Source of the DNA: Kineosporiaceae bacterium
GTDB taxonomy: Bacteria > Actinomycetota > Actinomycetes > Actinomycetales > Angustibacteraceae
Assembly (NCBI GenBank): GCA_027345905.1
Contig: DAIETC010000128.1
Location: 1 to 5,749 of the forward strand
Direction: 5' to 3'
Length of the DNA: 5,749 nt
Program-made: the position numbers and the translations under genes
Notes under the pieces: generated by a model
What the model saw: only the letters and a program-made list of their open reading frames with translations
Database searches by the model: none
What the model was told of the DNA's origin: nothing
In this document: piece by piece, positions 1 to 5,151 of the stretch
Numbering within the stretch: position 1 is the stretch's first letter
How the letters are laid out: every line of letters starts with the position of its first letter

Positions 1-981
1 GAGCTGTTTCTGGGCGCCGTGATGGAACACATCGAGGAAGCGGGAATCCACTCGGGTGACTCGGCGTGCGTTCTGCCGCCGGTCACGCTGGGCCGCAGCC
101 AGATCGACCGGGTGCGCAGCTCGACCGAGGCGATCGCGCGCGGTATCGGCGTGTGCGGCCTGCTGAACGTGCAGTTCGCGCTTGGCTCGGACGTGCTGTA
201 CGTGCTGGAGGCCAACCCCCGAGCCAGCCGCACCGTCCCGTTCGTGAGCAAGGCGACCGCGGTGCCGCTGGCCAAGGCCGCTGCCCGGATCATGCTCGGC
301 GCCAGCATCGCCCAGCTGCGGGCCGAGGGCATGCTGCCGCGCCAGGACGGGACGCACCAGCCCGCGGACTCGCCGGTGTCGGTGAAGGAGGCGGTGCTGC
401 CGTTCAAGCGGTTCGTGACCCACCGCGGCCTCGTCGTCGACAGCGTCCTCGGCCCCGAGATGCGCTCCACGGGCGAAGTCATGGGAATCGACGAGGACTT
501 CGGGCGCGCCTTCGCCAAGAGCCAGGCCGCCGCCTACGGTGGCCTACCCGACGCCGGCACGGTCTTCGTGTCGGTGGCCAACCGCGACAAGCGGGCGATG
601 ATCTTCCCGGTGAAGCGGCTGGCCGACCTGGGGTTCGAGCTGCTGGCAACCGAGGGCACCGCGGATGTGTTGCGCCGCAACGGCGTTCCCAGCACCGTGG
701 TGCGCAAGTTCAGTGACGGTGTCGGCGCCGACGGCGAGCCGACCATCGTGCAGCGCATCCTGGACGGTCAGGTCGACATGGTGGTCAACACGCCGTCCGG
801 CCGGGACGCGCGGGCCGACGGGTACGAGATCCGGGCCGCCACCACCAGCATGGACCGGCCGATCATCACCACGGTGCAGCAGCTCGCGGCTGCGGTACAA
901 GGGATCGAGGCGGCGCGCAGCGGCCCGGTCACCGTGCGGTCGCTGCAGGAGCACGCCGCGCACCTGGCCAGGTTGCGCTGA
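1..981 (+). CDS. carB: Carbamoyl-phosphate synthase large subunit, 3' part (5' end outside window)
   Basis: CarB makes carbamoyl phosphate from bicarbonate, ATP and glutamine-derived ammonia for the pyrimidine and arginine pathways, in the cytosol with the small subunit CarA. The frame is open from base 1 and gives the last 326 residues of a protein that is normally about 1,100. The end of the second ATP-grasp half is visible: [16 protein letters not shown] from codon 8 and [17 protein letters not shown] from codon 70, where the Glu and Asn are the family's metal/ATP ligands. The linker carries LPFKRF. From about codon 187 comes the C-terminal MGS-like regulatory domain ([21 protein letters not shown]), which binds nucleotide effectors in known CarB proteins. 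Which effectors act here cannot be read. Its TGA shares its A with the ATG of pyrK, suggesting translational coupling. Family identity is unambiguous. Confidence 0.98.
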   Translation, partial: ELFLGAVMEHIEEAGIHSGDSACVLPPVTLGRSQIDRVRSSTEAIARGIGVCGLLNVQFALGSDVLYVLEANPRASRTVPFVSKATAVPLAKAAARIMLGASIAQLRAEGMLPRQDGTHQPADSPVSVKEAVLPFKRFVTHRGLVVDSVLGPEMRSTGEVMGIDEDFGRAFAKSQAAAYGGLPDAGTVFVSVANRDKRAMIFPVKRLADLGFELLATEGTADVLRRNGVPSTVVRKFSDGVGADGEPTIVQRILDGQVDMVVNTPSGRDARADGYEIRAATTSMDRPIITTVQQLAAAVQGIEAARSGPVTVRSLQEHAAHLARLR

Positions 982-1871
982 TGGCAGCGACCAGCGGCGA
1001 GGCCCGGCGCGCCCAACCGGTCACGACGACGGCGCAGGTGGCGCAATCGCGGGACGTCGGTGCCTACCGACAGCTGACCCTGCTCGCGCCCGGCGTCGCG
1101 CAAACCGCTCGTCCTGGGCACTTCGTCGCCTTGGCCATCGGCGACGAACGGTCCTCGATGCTGCTGCGGCGCGCGTTCTCGATCCACCGGGCCGCGCCGG
1201 GCGAGGCGGGCACCGTCGACGTGGTCGTCGCCGACGCCGGCCCCGGGACGCACTGGCTCAGCGAGCTGCGACCCGGCGACGAGGTCGCCGTGCTCGGCCC
1301 GCTCGGCAACCCGTTCCCGGTGCCCACCGCACCGACGAGCTGCACGCTGGTGGGTGGCGGCTATGGCAGTGCGCCACTGTTCTGGCTCGCTGAAGTGTTG
1401 CGGGACAGAGGATGTCGCGTCGACCTGGTTCTCGGGGCAGCCACCGAGCAGCGGTTGTTCGGTGTCGAGACGGGTCAGCAGGTTGCCGACTCGACGACGG
1501 TGACGACCGACGACGGGACAACCGGCGCGCAGGGCCGCGTCACGGACGCCCTGCCACAGGTTCTGCAGCGTGGCCGAGCCGATCTCGTGTACGCCTGCGG
1601 GCCGATGGCGATGCTGCGCGCGGTCACCGAGGTTGCGGCGTCCCACGGGGCCGTGGCGCACGTTGCGGTCGAAGAGTCCATGGCCTGCGGTGTGGGCGTC
1701 TGCATGACGTGCGTGCTGGCGGTGCGGGACGACGACGGCTGCACCCGAATGGTGCGCTCGTGCGTCGAGGGCCCGGTGTTCCGAGGCGACCGCGTGCGCT
1801 GGGACGCCTGGCAGGACGGCCTCGGGCAGGTGCCCGCCGATGCGCTCGGCGCTCCGAGCGGGGGTCACTGA
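981..1871 (+). CDS. pyrK: Dihydroorotate dehydrogenase (NAD+) electron-transfer subunit
   Basis: PyrK is the FAD and [2Fe-2S] subunit of class 1B dihydroorotate dehydrogenase; it passes electrons from FMN in PyrD to NAD+. The 296-residue protein shows the ferredoxin-reductase-like layout. An FAD-binding RRAFSIHR lies at residues 63-70 and a nucleotide-binding GGGYGSAPLF at 125-134. YACGPMAML (204 onward) is the CGP motif of the family, and a C-terminal cluster has Cys236, Cys241, Cys244 and Cys261 (C-X4-C-X2-C-X16-C) followed by VEGPVF. An additional Cys254 sits inside the last spacer. It is slightly longer than the roughly 260 residues common in Firmicutes, with a short N-terminal extension rich in Ala and Thr. 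ATG 981 is chosen because it overlaps the carB stop; an AGG at 970-972 could serve as a weak ribosome binding site. The neighbouring pyrD supports the assignment. Confidence 0.95.
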   Translation: MAATSGEARRAQPVTTTAQVAQSRDVGAYRQLTLLAPGVAQTARPGHFVALAIGDERSSMLLRRAFSIHRAAPGEAGTVDVVVADAGPGTHWLSELRPGDEVAVLGPLGNPFPVPTAPTSCTLVGGGYGSAPLFWLAEVLRDRGCRVDLVLGAATEQRLFGVETGQQVADSTTVTTDDGTTGAQGRVTDALPQVLQRGRADLVYACGPMAMLRAVTEVAASHGAVAHVAVEESMACGVGVCMTCVLAVRDDDGCTRMVRSCVEGPVFRGDRVRWDAWQDGLGQVPADALGAPSGGH

Positions 1872-2866
1872 TGGGCCAGGAGGTCGACCTGTCAACGCAG
1901 CTGGCGGGGCTGCGCCTGCCCAACCCGGTGATGACCGCCTCGGGCTGCGCAGCCGCGGGCCGCGAGCTGCAGCAGTTCTTCGACGTGGCCGAGCTGGGCG
2001 CGGTGGTCACCAAGTCGGTGATGCGCGCGGTGCGTTCGGGTCGTCCCACGCCGCGGATGGCCGAGACCGCGAGCGGCATGTTGAACTCGATCGGGTTGCA
2101 GGGCCCGGGGATCGACGCGTTCATCGCGCACGACCTGCCCTGGCTGCGGTCCGTGGGCGCCCGGGCGGTCGTCTCGATCGCCGGAGGGGACGTCGCGGAG
2201 TTCCGCGAGCTCGCGCAGCGCCTCGGCGACCAGCCGGGAGTCTGCGCGGTCGAGGTCAACATCTCGTGCCCAAACGTCGCCAACCGGGGGCTGGTGTTCG
2301 CCTGCGAGCCGGCATCGTCAGCTGCGGTCATCTCGGCGGTGAGAGCCGTTCTGCCGCAGCGGATCCCGGTGCTGGCCAAGCTCTCACCCGACGTCACCGA
2401 CATCGTCCAGATCGCGTCAGCCTGCGTCGACGCGGGCGCAGACGGGCTGACGATGGTCAACACCCTGCTCGGCATGTCGATCGACCTCGACCGCCTGCGC
2501 CCCAAGCTGGCCAGCCGCACCGGTGGGTTGTCCGGCCCGGCGATCCGGCCGGTCGCCGTCCGGTGCATCTGGCAGGTGTACGCGGCCATGCAGGCCGGGC
2601 TGCTCACCCAGGTGCCCATCGTCGGGGTCGGGGGGGTGCGTAGTGGCGGCGACGCGCTCGAGCTCGTGCTGGCCGGCGCCAGTGCGGTCCAGGTCGGGAC
2701 GGCGATCTTCAACGACCCCTGCGCGCCGATCCGGGTGCGCGACGAGCTCGCTCACGAGCTGGCGCAGCGCGGCATCGCCCGGTTCACCGACGCCGTCGGG
2801 CGCGCCCACGCCACCCCCGCCCCTCTCACCCCCGCCCACACCACCCCCGCCCCTCTCGACTTGTGA
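1871..2866 (+). CDS. pyrD: Dihydroorotate dehydrogenase, class 1B catalytic subunit
   Basis: PyrD oxidises dihydroorotate to orotate using FMN, the fourth step of UMP synthesis. Paired with PyrK it should be a cytosolic NAD-dependent heterotetramer. The 331-residue protein begins with the family's LPNPVMTASGC (residues 16-26). VNISCPN at 129-135 puts the class 1 catalytic base at Cys133; class 2 enzymes use Ser. Lys170 in LAKLSPD and Asn197 in MVNT are the usual FMN/orotate contacts. VGVGGVRSGGD (251-261) and VGTA (275-278) hold the FMN phosphate. No membrane-binding N-terminus is present, as expected. ATG 1871 overlaps the pyrK stop; the frame is open farther upstream to 1412, but that part has no homology. 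The domain ends near GRAH (310-313). The last 18 residues are a Pro/Thr/Ala tail encoded by a C-rich repeat, and the stop lies inside a palindrome, so the tail looks like a late addition. Confidence 0.95.
   Translation: MGQEVDLSTQLAGLRLPNPVMTASGCAAAGRELQQFFDVAELGAVVTKSVMRAVRSGRPTPRMAETASGMLNSIGLQGPGIDAFIAHDLPWLRSVGARAVVSIAGGDVAEFRELAQRLGDQPGVCAVEVNISCPNVANRGLVFACEPASSAAVISAVRAVLPQRIPVLAKLSPDVTDIVQIASACVDAGADGLTMVNTLLGMSIDLDRLRPKLASRTGGLSGPAIRPVAVRCIWQVYAAMQAGLLTQVPIVGVGGVRSGGDALELVLAGASAVQVGTAIFNDPCAPIRVRDELAHELAQRGIARFTDAVGRAHATPAPLTPAHTTPAPLDL
2803..2860 (+). repeat. C-rich 30-base tandem duplication inside the pyrD 3' end
   Basis: Bases 2803-2830 and 2833-2860 are two copies with a 30-base period that match at 25 of 28 positions (differences at 2810/2840, 2828/2858 and 2829/2859). 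The core is CCACCCCCGCCCCTCTC. Because 30 is a multiple of three, the copies read in frame as HATPAPLTPA and HTTPAPLDL at the end of PyrD. C-runs of 5, 4, 5, 3, 5 and 4 mean that the complementary strand is G-rich and could fold as a G-quadruplex. The array abuts the left arm of the palindrome at 2859-2918 and mirrors, in loose inverted form, the G-rich array on its other side. Confidence 0.9.
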
Positions 2867-2918
2867 CGGCGTGTCAACCTCTCACCAGGCCGCGAGAGGT
2901 TGACACGCCGTCACAAGT
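2859..2918. repeat. Perfect 25-bp inverted repeat with 10-base loop
   Basis: Bases 2859-2883 are exactly complementary to 2894-2918, with a loop at 2884-2893 (ACCAGGCCGC). Each arm has 14 G/C of 25, clearly lower than the very GC-rich surroundings. The pyrD stop codon TGA (2864-2866) is within the left arm. In RNA this would be a very stable hairpin, and in DNA a possible cruciform. No T-run follows, so it is not a classical intrinsic terminator, though U-less hairpins are proposed to terminate or to protect 3' ends in actinobacteria. It could equally be a dispersed REP/MITE-like palindrome or a protein-binding site. The structure is certain; the role is not. Confidence 0.96.
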
Positions 2919-2986
2919 GGGGGCGAGGGGCTAAGTGGGGGGCAAGGGGCAAGTGGGGGGCGAGGGGCAAGCGGGGGCGAGGCCGG
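2915..2986 (+). repeat. G-rich 18-base tandem repeat upstream of pyrF
   Basis: Three consecutive 18-base units start at 2915, 2933 and 2951, each of the form AAGT-G(5-6)-C(G/A)AGGGGC, followed by a degenerate fourth from 2969 (AAGCGGGGGCGAGG). The first unit begins inside the right arm of the palindrome. Seven G-runs of four or more (2919-2923, 2927-2930, 2937-2942, 2946-2949, 2955-2960, 2964-2967, 2973-2977) are separated by short spacers of 3-6 bases. This meets the usual pattern for G-quadruplex formation on the coding strand, and so in the mRNA. It lies in the pyrD-pyrF gap, about 40-110 bases before the chosen pyrF start. No protein is assigned to it. Confidence 0.92.
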
Positions 2987-3011
2987 GATGACCGTTCGCG
3001 TCCGGCACGAC

Positions 3012-3021
3012 GGAGGAGGAG
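3012..3021 (+). promoter_or_regulatory. Strong ribosome binding site deciding the pyrF start
   Basis: GGAGGAGGAG lies five bases before TTG 3027 and is the best Shine-Dalgarno match in the window. It favours TTG 3027 over the in-frame ATG 2988, which has a weaker GAGG at 2979-2982. Confidence 0.8.
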
Positions 3022-3026
3022 AAGCA

Positions 3027-3923
3027 TTGACCGACAACGACTTTGGGGACCGGTTGCGTTCCGCCATGGTTGCCCGCGGGCCGCTGTGCGTGGGGATCGA
3101 CCCGCACCCGGCGCTGCTGTCCGCGTGGGGCCTGCCGGACGACGTCCGCGGGCTCGAGCGCTTCGCCCACACCTGTGTCGAAGCCCTGGCCGCTCACACG
3201 GCGGTGCTGAAACCGCAGTCCGCGTTCTTCGAGCGGCACGGCGCGCGCGGGGTAGCGGTGCTCGAGGCAGTCCTGGCCGGCATCCGCGCGGCCGGCGCGC
3301 TGGCCCTGCTCGACGTCAAGCGCGGCGACATCGGGTCGACGATGACCGCGTACGCCCAGGCCTACCTCGACCCGGCGAGCCCCCTGGGCGCCGACGCCGT
3401 GACGCTGAGCCCGTTCCTGGGCTACGAGTCCCTGCGCCCGGCCCTGGACGCGGCAGCCCAGCACGGCGCGGGGGTGTTCGTTCTGGCCCTGACCTCCAAC
3501 CCCGAGGGCGCACAGGTGCAGCACGCCCGCTGTGGCGCGACCTCGGTTGCGCAGAGCGTGGTCGAGGGGGTCCGCGCGGACAACGCCGACGCGCCGGACC
3601 TGGGCTGGGCAGGGCTGGTCATCGGCGCCACCGTGGACTCCGGGGTCCGCGACCTGCAGCTGGACCTGCTCGGCTCCCGGGCGCCCATCCTCGCGCCGGG
3701 CATGGGAGCCCAAGGCGGGCGGCCGCAGGATCTCGCGGGCGTCTTCGGGGCCGCGTTGCCCAACGTCCTGGCGTCGACCAGCCGCGACGTCCTGGCCGCC
3801 GGGCCGTCGGTTTCGGCGTTACGCCAAGCGGCTCAGCGGATCGGCGAGGACGTGCGGATCGCAGTGGAGGCAGCCAGCGCAGTAGCCGAGGGTGCATTGC
3901 CCGGACGCCACGGGAGTCGCTAG
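3027..3923 (+). CDS. pyrF: Orotidine 5'-phosphate decarboxylase (long, subfamily 2 type)
   Basis: PyrF decarboxylates orotidine monophosphate to UMP, the last step of the de novo pathway, as a cytosolic TIM-barrel dimer. The 298-residue protein has the N-terminal GPLCVGIDPHP (residues 18-28), where Asp25 contacts substrate. The catalytic DVKRGDIGST (96-105) supplies the Asp96-Lys98-Asp101 array. The phosphate-binding PGMGAQGG is at 224-231. The length and KRGDIGST form match the longer subfamily found in actinobacteria. TTG 3027 is chosen because the GGAGGAGGAG site is correctly spaced and family members usually begin just before FGxRL. ATG 2988 would add 13 residues of unrelated sequence. 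Unlike carB-pyrK-pyrD, it is separated from the gene before it by 160 bases holding a palindrome and a G-rich repeat, so its expression may be uncoupled from theirs. It ends 9 bases before mihF. Confidence 0.95.
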   Translation: MTDNDFGDRLRSAMVARGPLCVGIDPHPALLSAWGLPDDVRGLERFAHTCVEALAAHTAVLKPQSAFFERHGARGVAVLEAVLAGIRAAGALALLDVKRGDIGSTMTAYAQAYLDPASPLGADAVTLSPFLGYESLRPALDAAAQHGAGVFVLALTSNPEGAQVQHARCGATSVAQSVVEGVRADNADAPDLGWAGLVIGATVDSGVRDLQLDLLGSRAPILAPGMGAQGGRPQDLAGVFGAALPNVLASTSRDVLAAGPSVSALRQAAQRIGEDVRIAVEAASAVAEGALPGRHGSR

Positions 3924-3926
3924 GTT
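3897..3926 (+). promoter_or_regulatory. Candidate promoter for a leaderless mihF transcript
   Basis: TTGCCC (3897-3902) and TAGGTT (3921-3926) are 18 bases apart and resemble the -35 and -10 boxes of housekeeping sigma factors; TANNNT is the common actinobacterial -10. The -10 overlaps the pyrF stop TAG. Six bases (CTCGCC) separate it from ATG 3933, so transcription would start at or next to the A of the ATG, as in leaderless mRNAs. The lack of a real ribosome binding site before mihF agrees. This is predicted by eye only. Confidence 0.5.
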
Positions 3927-3932
3927 CTCGCC

Positions 3933-4253
3933 ATGGCCTTGCCCTCGCTGACCCCCGAGCAGCGAGCGGCTGCTCTAGAGAAGGCGGCCGCGGCTCGTCG
4001 CGAGCGCGCCGCCGTCAAGAACCGGCTGAAACACGCGCGCGGCTCCCTCGCCGACGTCGTGCACGAAGGCCAGCGCAACGAGGTGATCGGCAAGCTGCGC
4101 GTCTCGGCGCTGCTGGAGTCCATGCCGGGCATCGGCAGGGTGCGTGCCCGGCAGATCATGGCCGAGCTGTCGATCAGTGAGAGCCGCAGGGTCCGCGGCC
4201 TTGGCAGCAAACAGATCGCGGCGCTGGTGGCCCGCTTCTCCGCCGGGTCGTGA
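3933..4253 (+). CDS. mihF: Actinobacterial integration host factor (mIHF/sIHF nucleoid protein)
   Basis: This is a small basic nucleoid-associated protein unrelated to the IHF of E. coli. Characterised relatives in mycobacteria and Streptomyces bind DNA, bend or stiffen it and affect expression of many genes, and the mycobacterial one was found as a host factor for phage L5 integration. The 106 residues match the family over their whole length. The N-terminal helix starts [19 protein letters not shown] and is followed by a basic stretch ([12 protein letters not shown], 22-33). An S13-like helix-two-turn-helix region follows, with [19 protein letters not shown] at 58-76 and a basic [14 protein letters not shown] at 85-98 as the likely DNA contacts. 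The start is clear: 106 residues is the usual size and the N-terminus aligns. It sits 9 bases after pyrF and overlaps gmk by four. A promoter of its own is plausible (see 3897-3926). Confidence 0.95.
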   Translation: MALPSLTPEQRAAALEKAAAARRERAAVKNRLKHARGSLADVVHEGQRNEVIGKLRVSALLESMPGIGRVRARQIMAELSISESRRVRGLGSKQIAALVARFSAGS

Positions 4254-4849
4254 GGGTCCCGCCCGTCGCCGGGCCGCGGCTCACCGTCCTGGCCGGTCCC
4301 ACCGCGGTGGGCAAGGGGACCGTGTCGGCCTACTTGCGCCAGCACTACCCGAAGGTGTGGCTGTCGGTGTCGGTGACCACGCGGGCGCCGCGCCCAGGCG
4401 AGGTCGACGGGCTGCACTACCACTTCATCTCGGACGCCGAGTTCGACGAGCTGGTGGCCGGCGACGAGCTGCTCGAATGGGCGACAGTGCACCAGCGGGC
4501 GCGCTACGGCACGCCACGCCGGCCGGTCGAACGTGCGCTCGCGCAGGGCCATGCCGCACTGCTCGAGATCGACCTGCAGGGCGCCCGGCAGGTGCGCCGC
4601 TCCATGCCCGACGCACTGTTCGTCTTTCTCGCGCCACCGAGCTGGGACGAGCTGGTGCGCCGCCTGCTGGGGCGCGGCACCGAGGACGCGGAGGAGCGGG
4701 CCAGGCGCCTTGCCACCGCCCGTGAGGAGCTCGCCGCGGAGCCGGAGTTCGACATCACGATCGTGAACGACAGTGTCGAACGGGCCTGCGCCGAGCTCGT
4801 CGCCCACCTCGGACTCGCCGCGGCGGGCCCCGATCTGTCAGACTGTTAG
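4250..4849 (+). CDS. gmk: Guanylate kinase
   Basis: Gmk phosphorylates GMP to GDP with ATP, the step that joins both de novo and salvaged GMP to GTP and dGTP synthesis. The 199-residue protein has the P-loop GPTAVGKGT at residues 16-24. The GMP-binding [12 protein letters not shown] is at 43-54, then HYHF, and [13 protein letters not shown] at 76-88. LLEIDLQGA (104-112) is the Walker B-like strand. The lid [17 protein letters not shown] carries the arginines that contact ATP. The P-loop Thr-Ala replaces the more common Ser-Gly, a mild variant. GTG 4250 overlaps the mihF stop in a GTGA arrangement, which suggests reinitiation from mihF; no strong ribosome binding site is present. The domain starts within ten residues, so no other start is attractive. 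The last residues ([10 protein letters not shown]) are beyond the conserved fold. Confidence 0.96.
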   Translation: MRVPPVAGPRLTVLAGPTAVGKGTVSAYLRQHYPKVWLSVSVTTRAPRPGEVDGLHYHFISDAEFDELVAGDELLEWATVHQRARYGTPRRPVERALAQGHAALLEIDLQGARQVRRSMPDALFVFLAPPSWDELVRRLLGRGTEDAEERARRLATAREELAAEPEFDITIVNDSVERACAELVAHLGLAAAGPDLSDC

Positions 4850-4886
4850 GCGGATCCGCACGTACGTCGACGAATCGAGACCCAAC

Positions 4887-5150
4887 TTGTCCGGCACGGC
4901 TGCTGTCCCCGAGGGCATCACGAACCCCCCGATCGACGACCTGCTGAAGGTCGCCGACTCCAAGTACGCCCTGGTGATCTACGGCGCCAAGCGCGCCCGC
5001 CAGATCAACGCCTACTACTCCCAGCTTGGCGAAGGCCTGCTGGAGTACGTCGGCCCTCTGGTCGAGACGCACGTGCACGAGAAGCCACTGTCGATCGCGT
5101 TGCGCGAGATCAACGAGGGCCTGCTCACCTCCGAGCCGACCGAGGTCTGA
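4887..5150 (+). CDS. rpoZ: RNA polymerase omega subunit
   Basis: Omega is the small RNA polymerase subunit that wraps the C-terminal part of beta-prime and helps assembly. The 87-residue product includes [20 protein letters not shown] and the family signature [14 protein letters not shown]-terminal part typical of actinobacteria follows ([20 protein letters not shown], then [14 protein letters not shown]). TTG 4887 gives an N-terminus (read as [10 protein letters not shown]) that fits relatives; a weak GAGA at 4877-4880 is the only ribosome binding candidate. The in-frame ATG 4773 would add 38 residues lying mostly inside gmk, with no family similarity. The 37-base gap after gmk holds no clear promoter. 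A GAGG at 5142-5145, near the end of this gene, appears to serve coaBC. Confidence 0.94.
   Translation: MSGTAAVPEGITNPPIDDLLKVADSKYALVIYGAKRARQINAYYSQLGEGLLEYVGPLVETHVHEKPLSIALREINEGLLTSEPTEV
5142..5145 (+). promoter_or_regulatory. Ribosome binding site supporting a CTG start for coaBC
   Basis: GAGG inside the last codons of rpoZ lies six bases before CTG 5152. No ATG, GTG or TTG is available in the coaBC frame close to the start of its conserved domain, so this spacing is the main evidence for CTG initiation. Confidence 0.55.
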
Positions 5151-5151
5151 T

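Noticed and set aside
1412..1870. N-terminal extension of pyrD back to 1412
   Set aside because: The extension overlaps the pyrK coding sequence, is Arg/Gly-rich without similarity to the family, and ATG 1871 gives the normal PyrD start.
768..1895. Long minus-strand open frame of 375 codons opposite carB/pyrK/pyrD
   Set aside because: It lies opposite three clear family members, has no recognisable motifs, and its Arg/His/Gly-rich composition is typical of antisense frames in high-GC DNA.
2900..2930. Promoter for pyrF using the TTGACA at 2900-2905 in the palindrome
   Set aside because: The -35 match is perfect, but at 16-19 bases downstream there is only G-rich sequence with no -10-like hexamer.
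2859..2930. Classical Rho-independent terminator after pyrD
   Set aside because: The hairpin is strong but is followed by G-runs rather than a T-run, so it is listed as an inverted repeat of unknown role.
2915..2986. CRISPR-like array
   Set aside because: Units are directly adjacent with no unique spacers and the array is a simple G-rich tandem repeat.
2900..4180. Plus-strand open frame of 426 codons, with KWGARG-type repeats at its start
   Set aside because: It is out of frame with pyrF and mihF, which have full catalytic or DNA-binding motifs; the peptide repeat only reflects the 18-base DNA repeat, and the rest is Arg/Gly-rich shadow sequence.
4773..4886. Longer rpoZ starting at ATG 4773
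   Set aside because: The added 38 residues lie largely inside gmk and resemble nothing in omega subunits; TTG 4887 gives the expected length.
4847..4886. Promoter in the gmk-rpoZ gap (TAGGCG at 4847)
   Set aside because: The -10 match is poor and no -35-like sequence lies at a suitable distance upstream.
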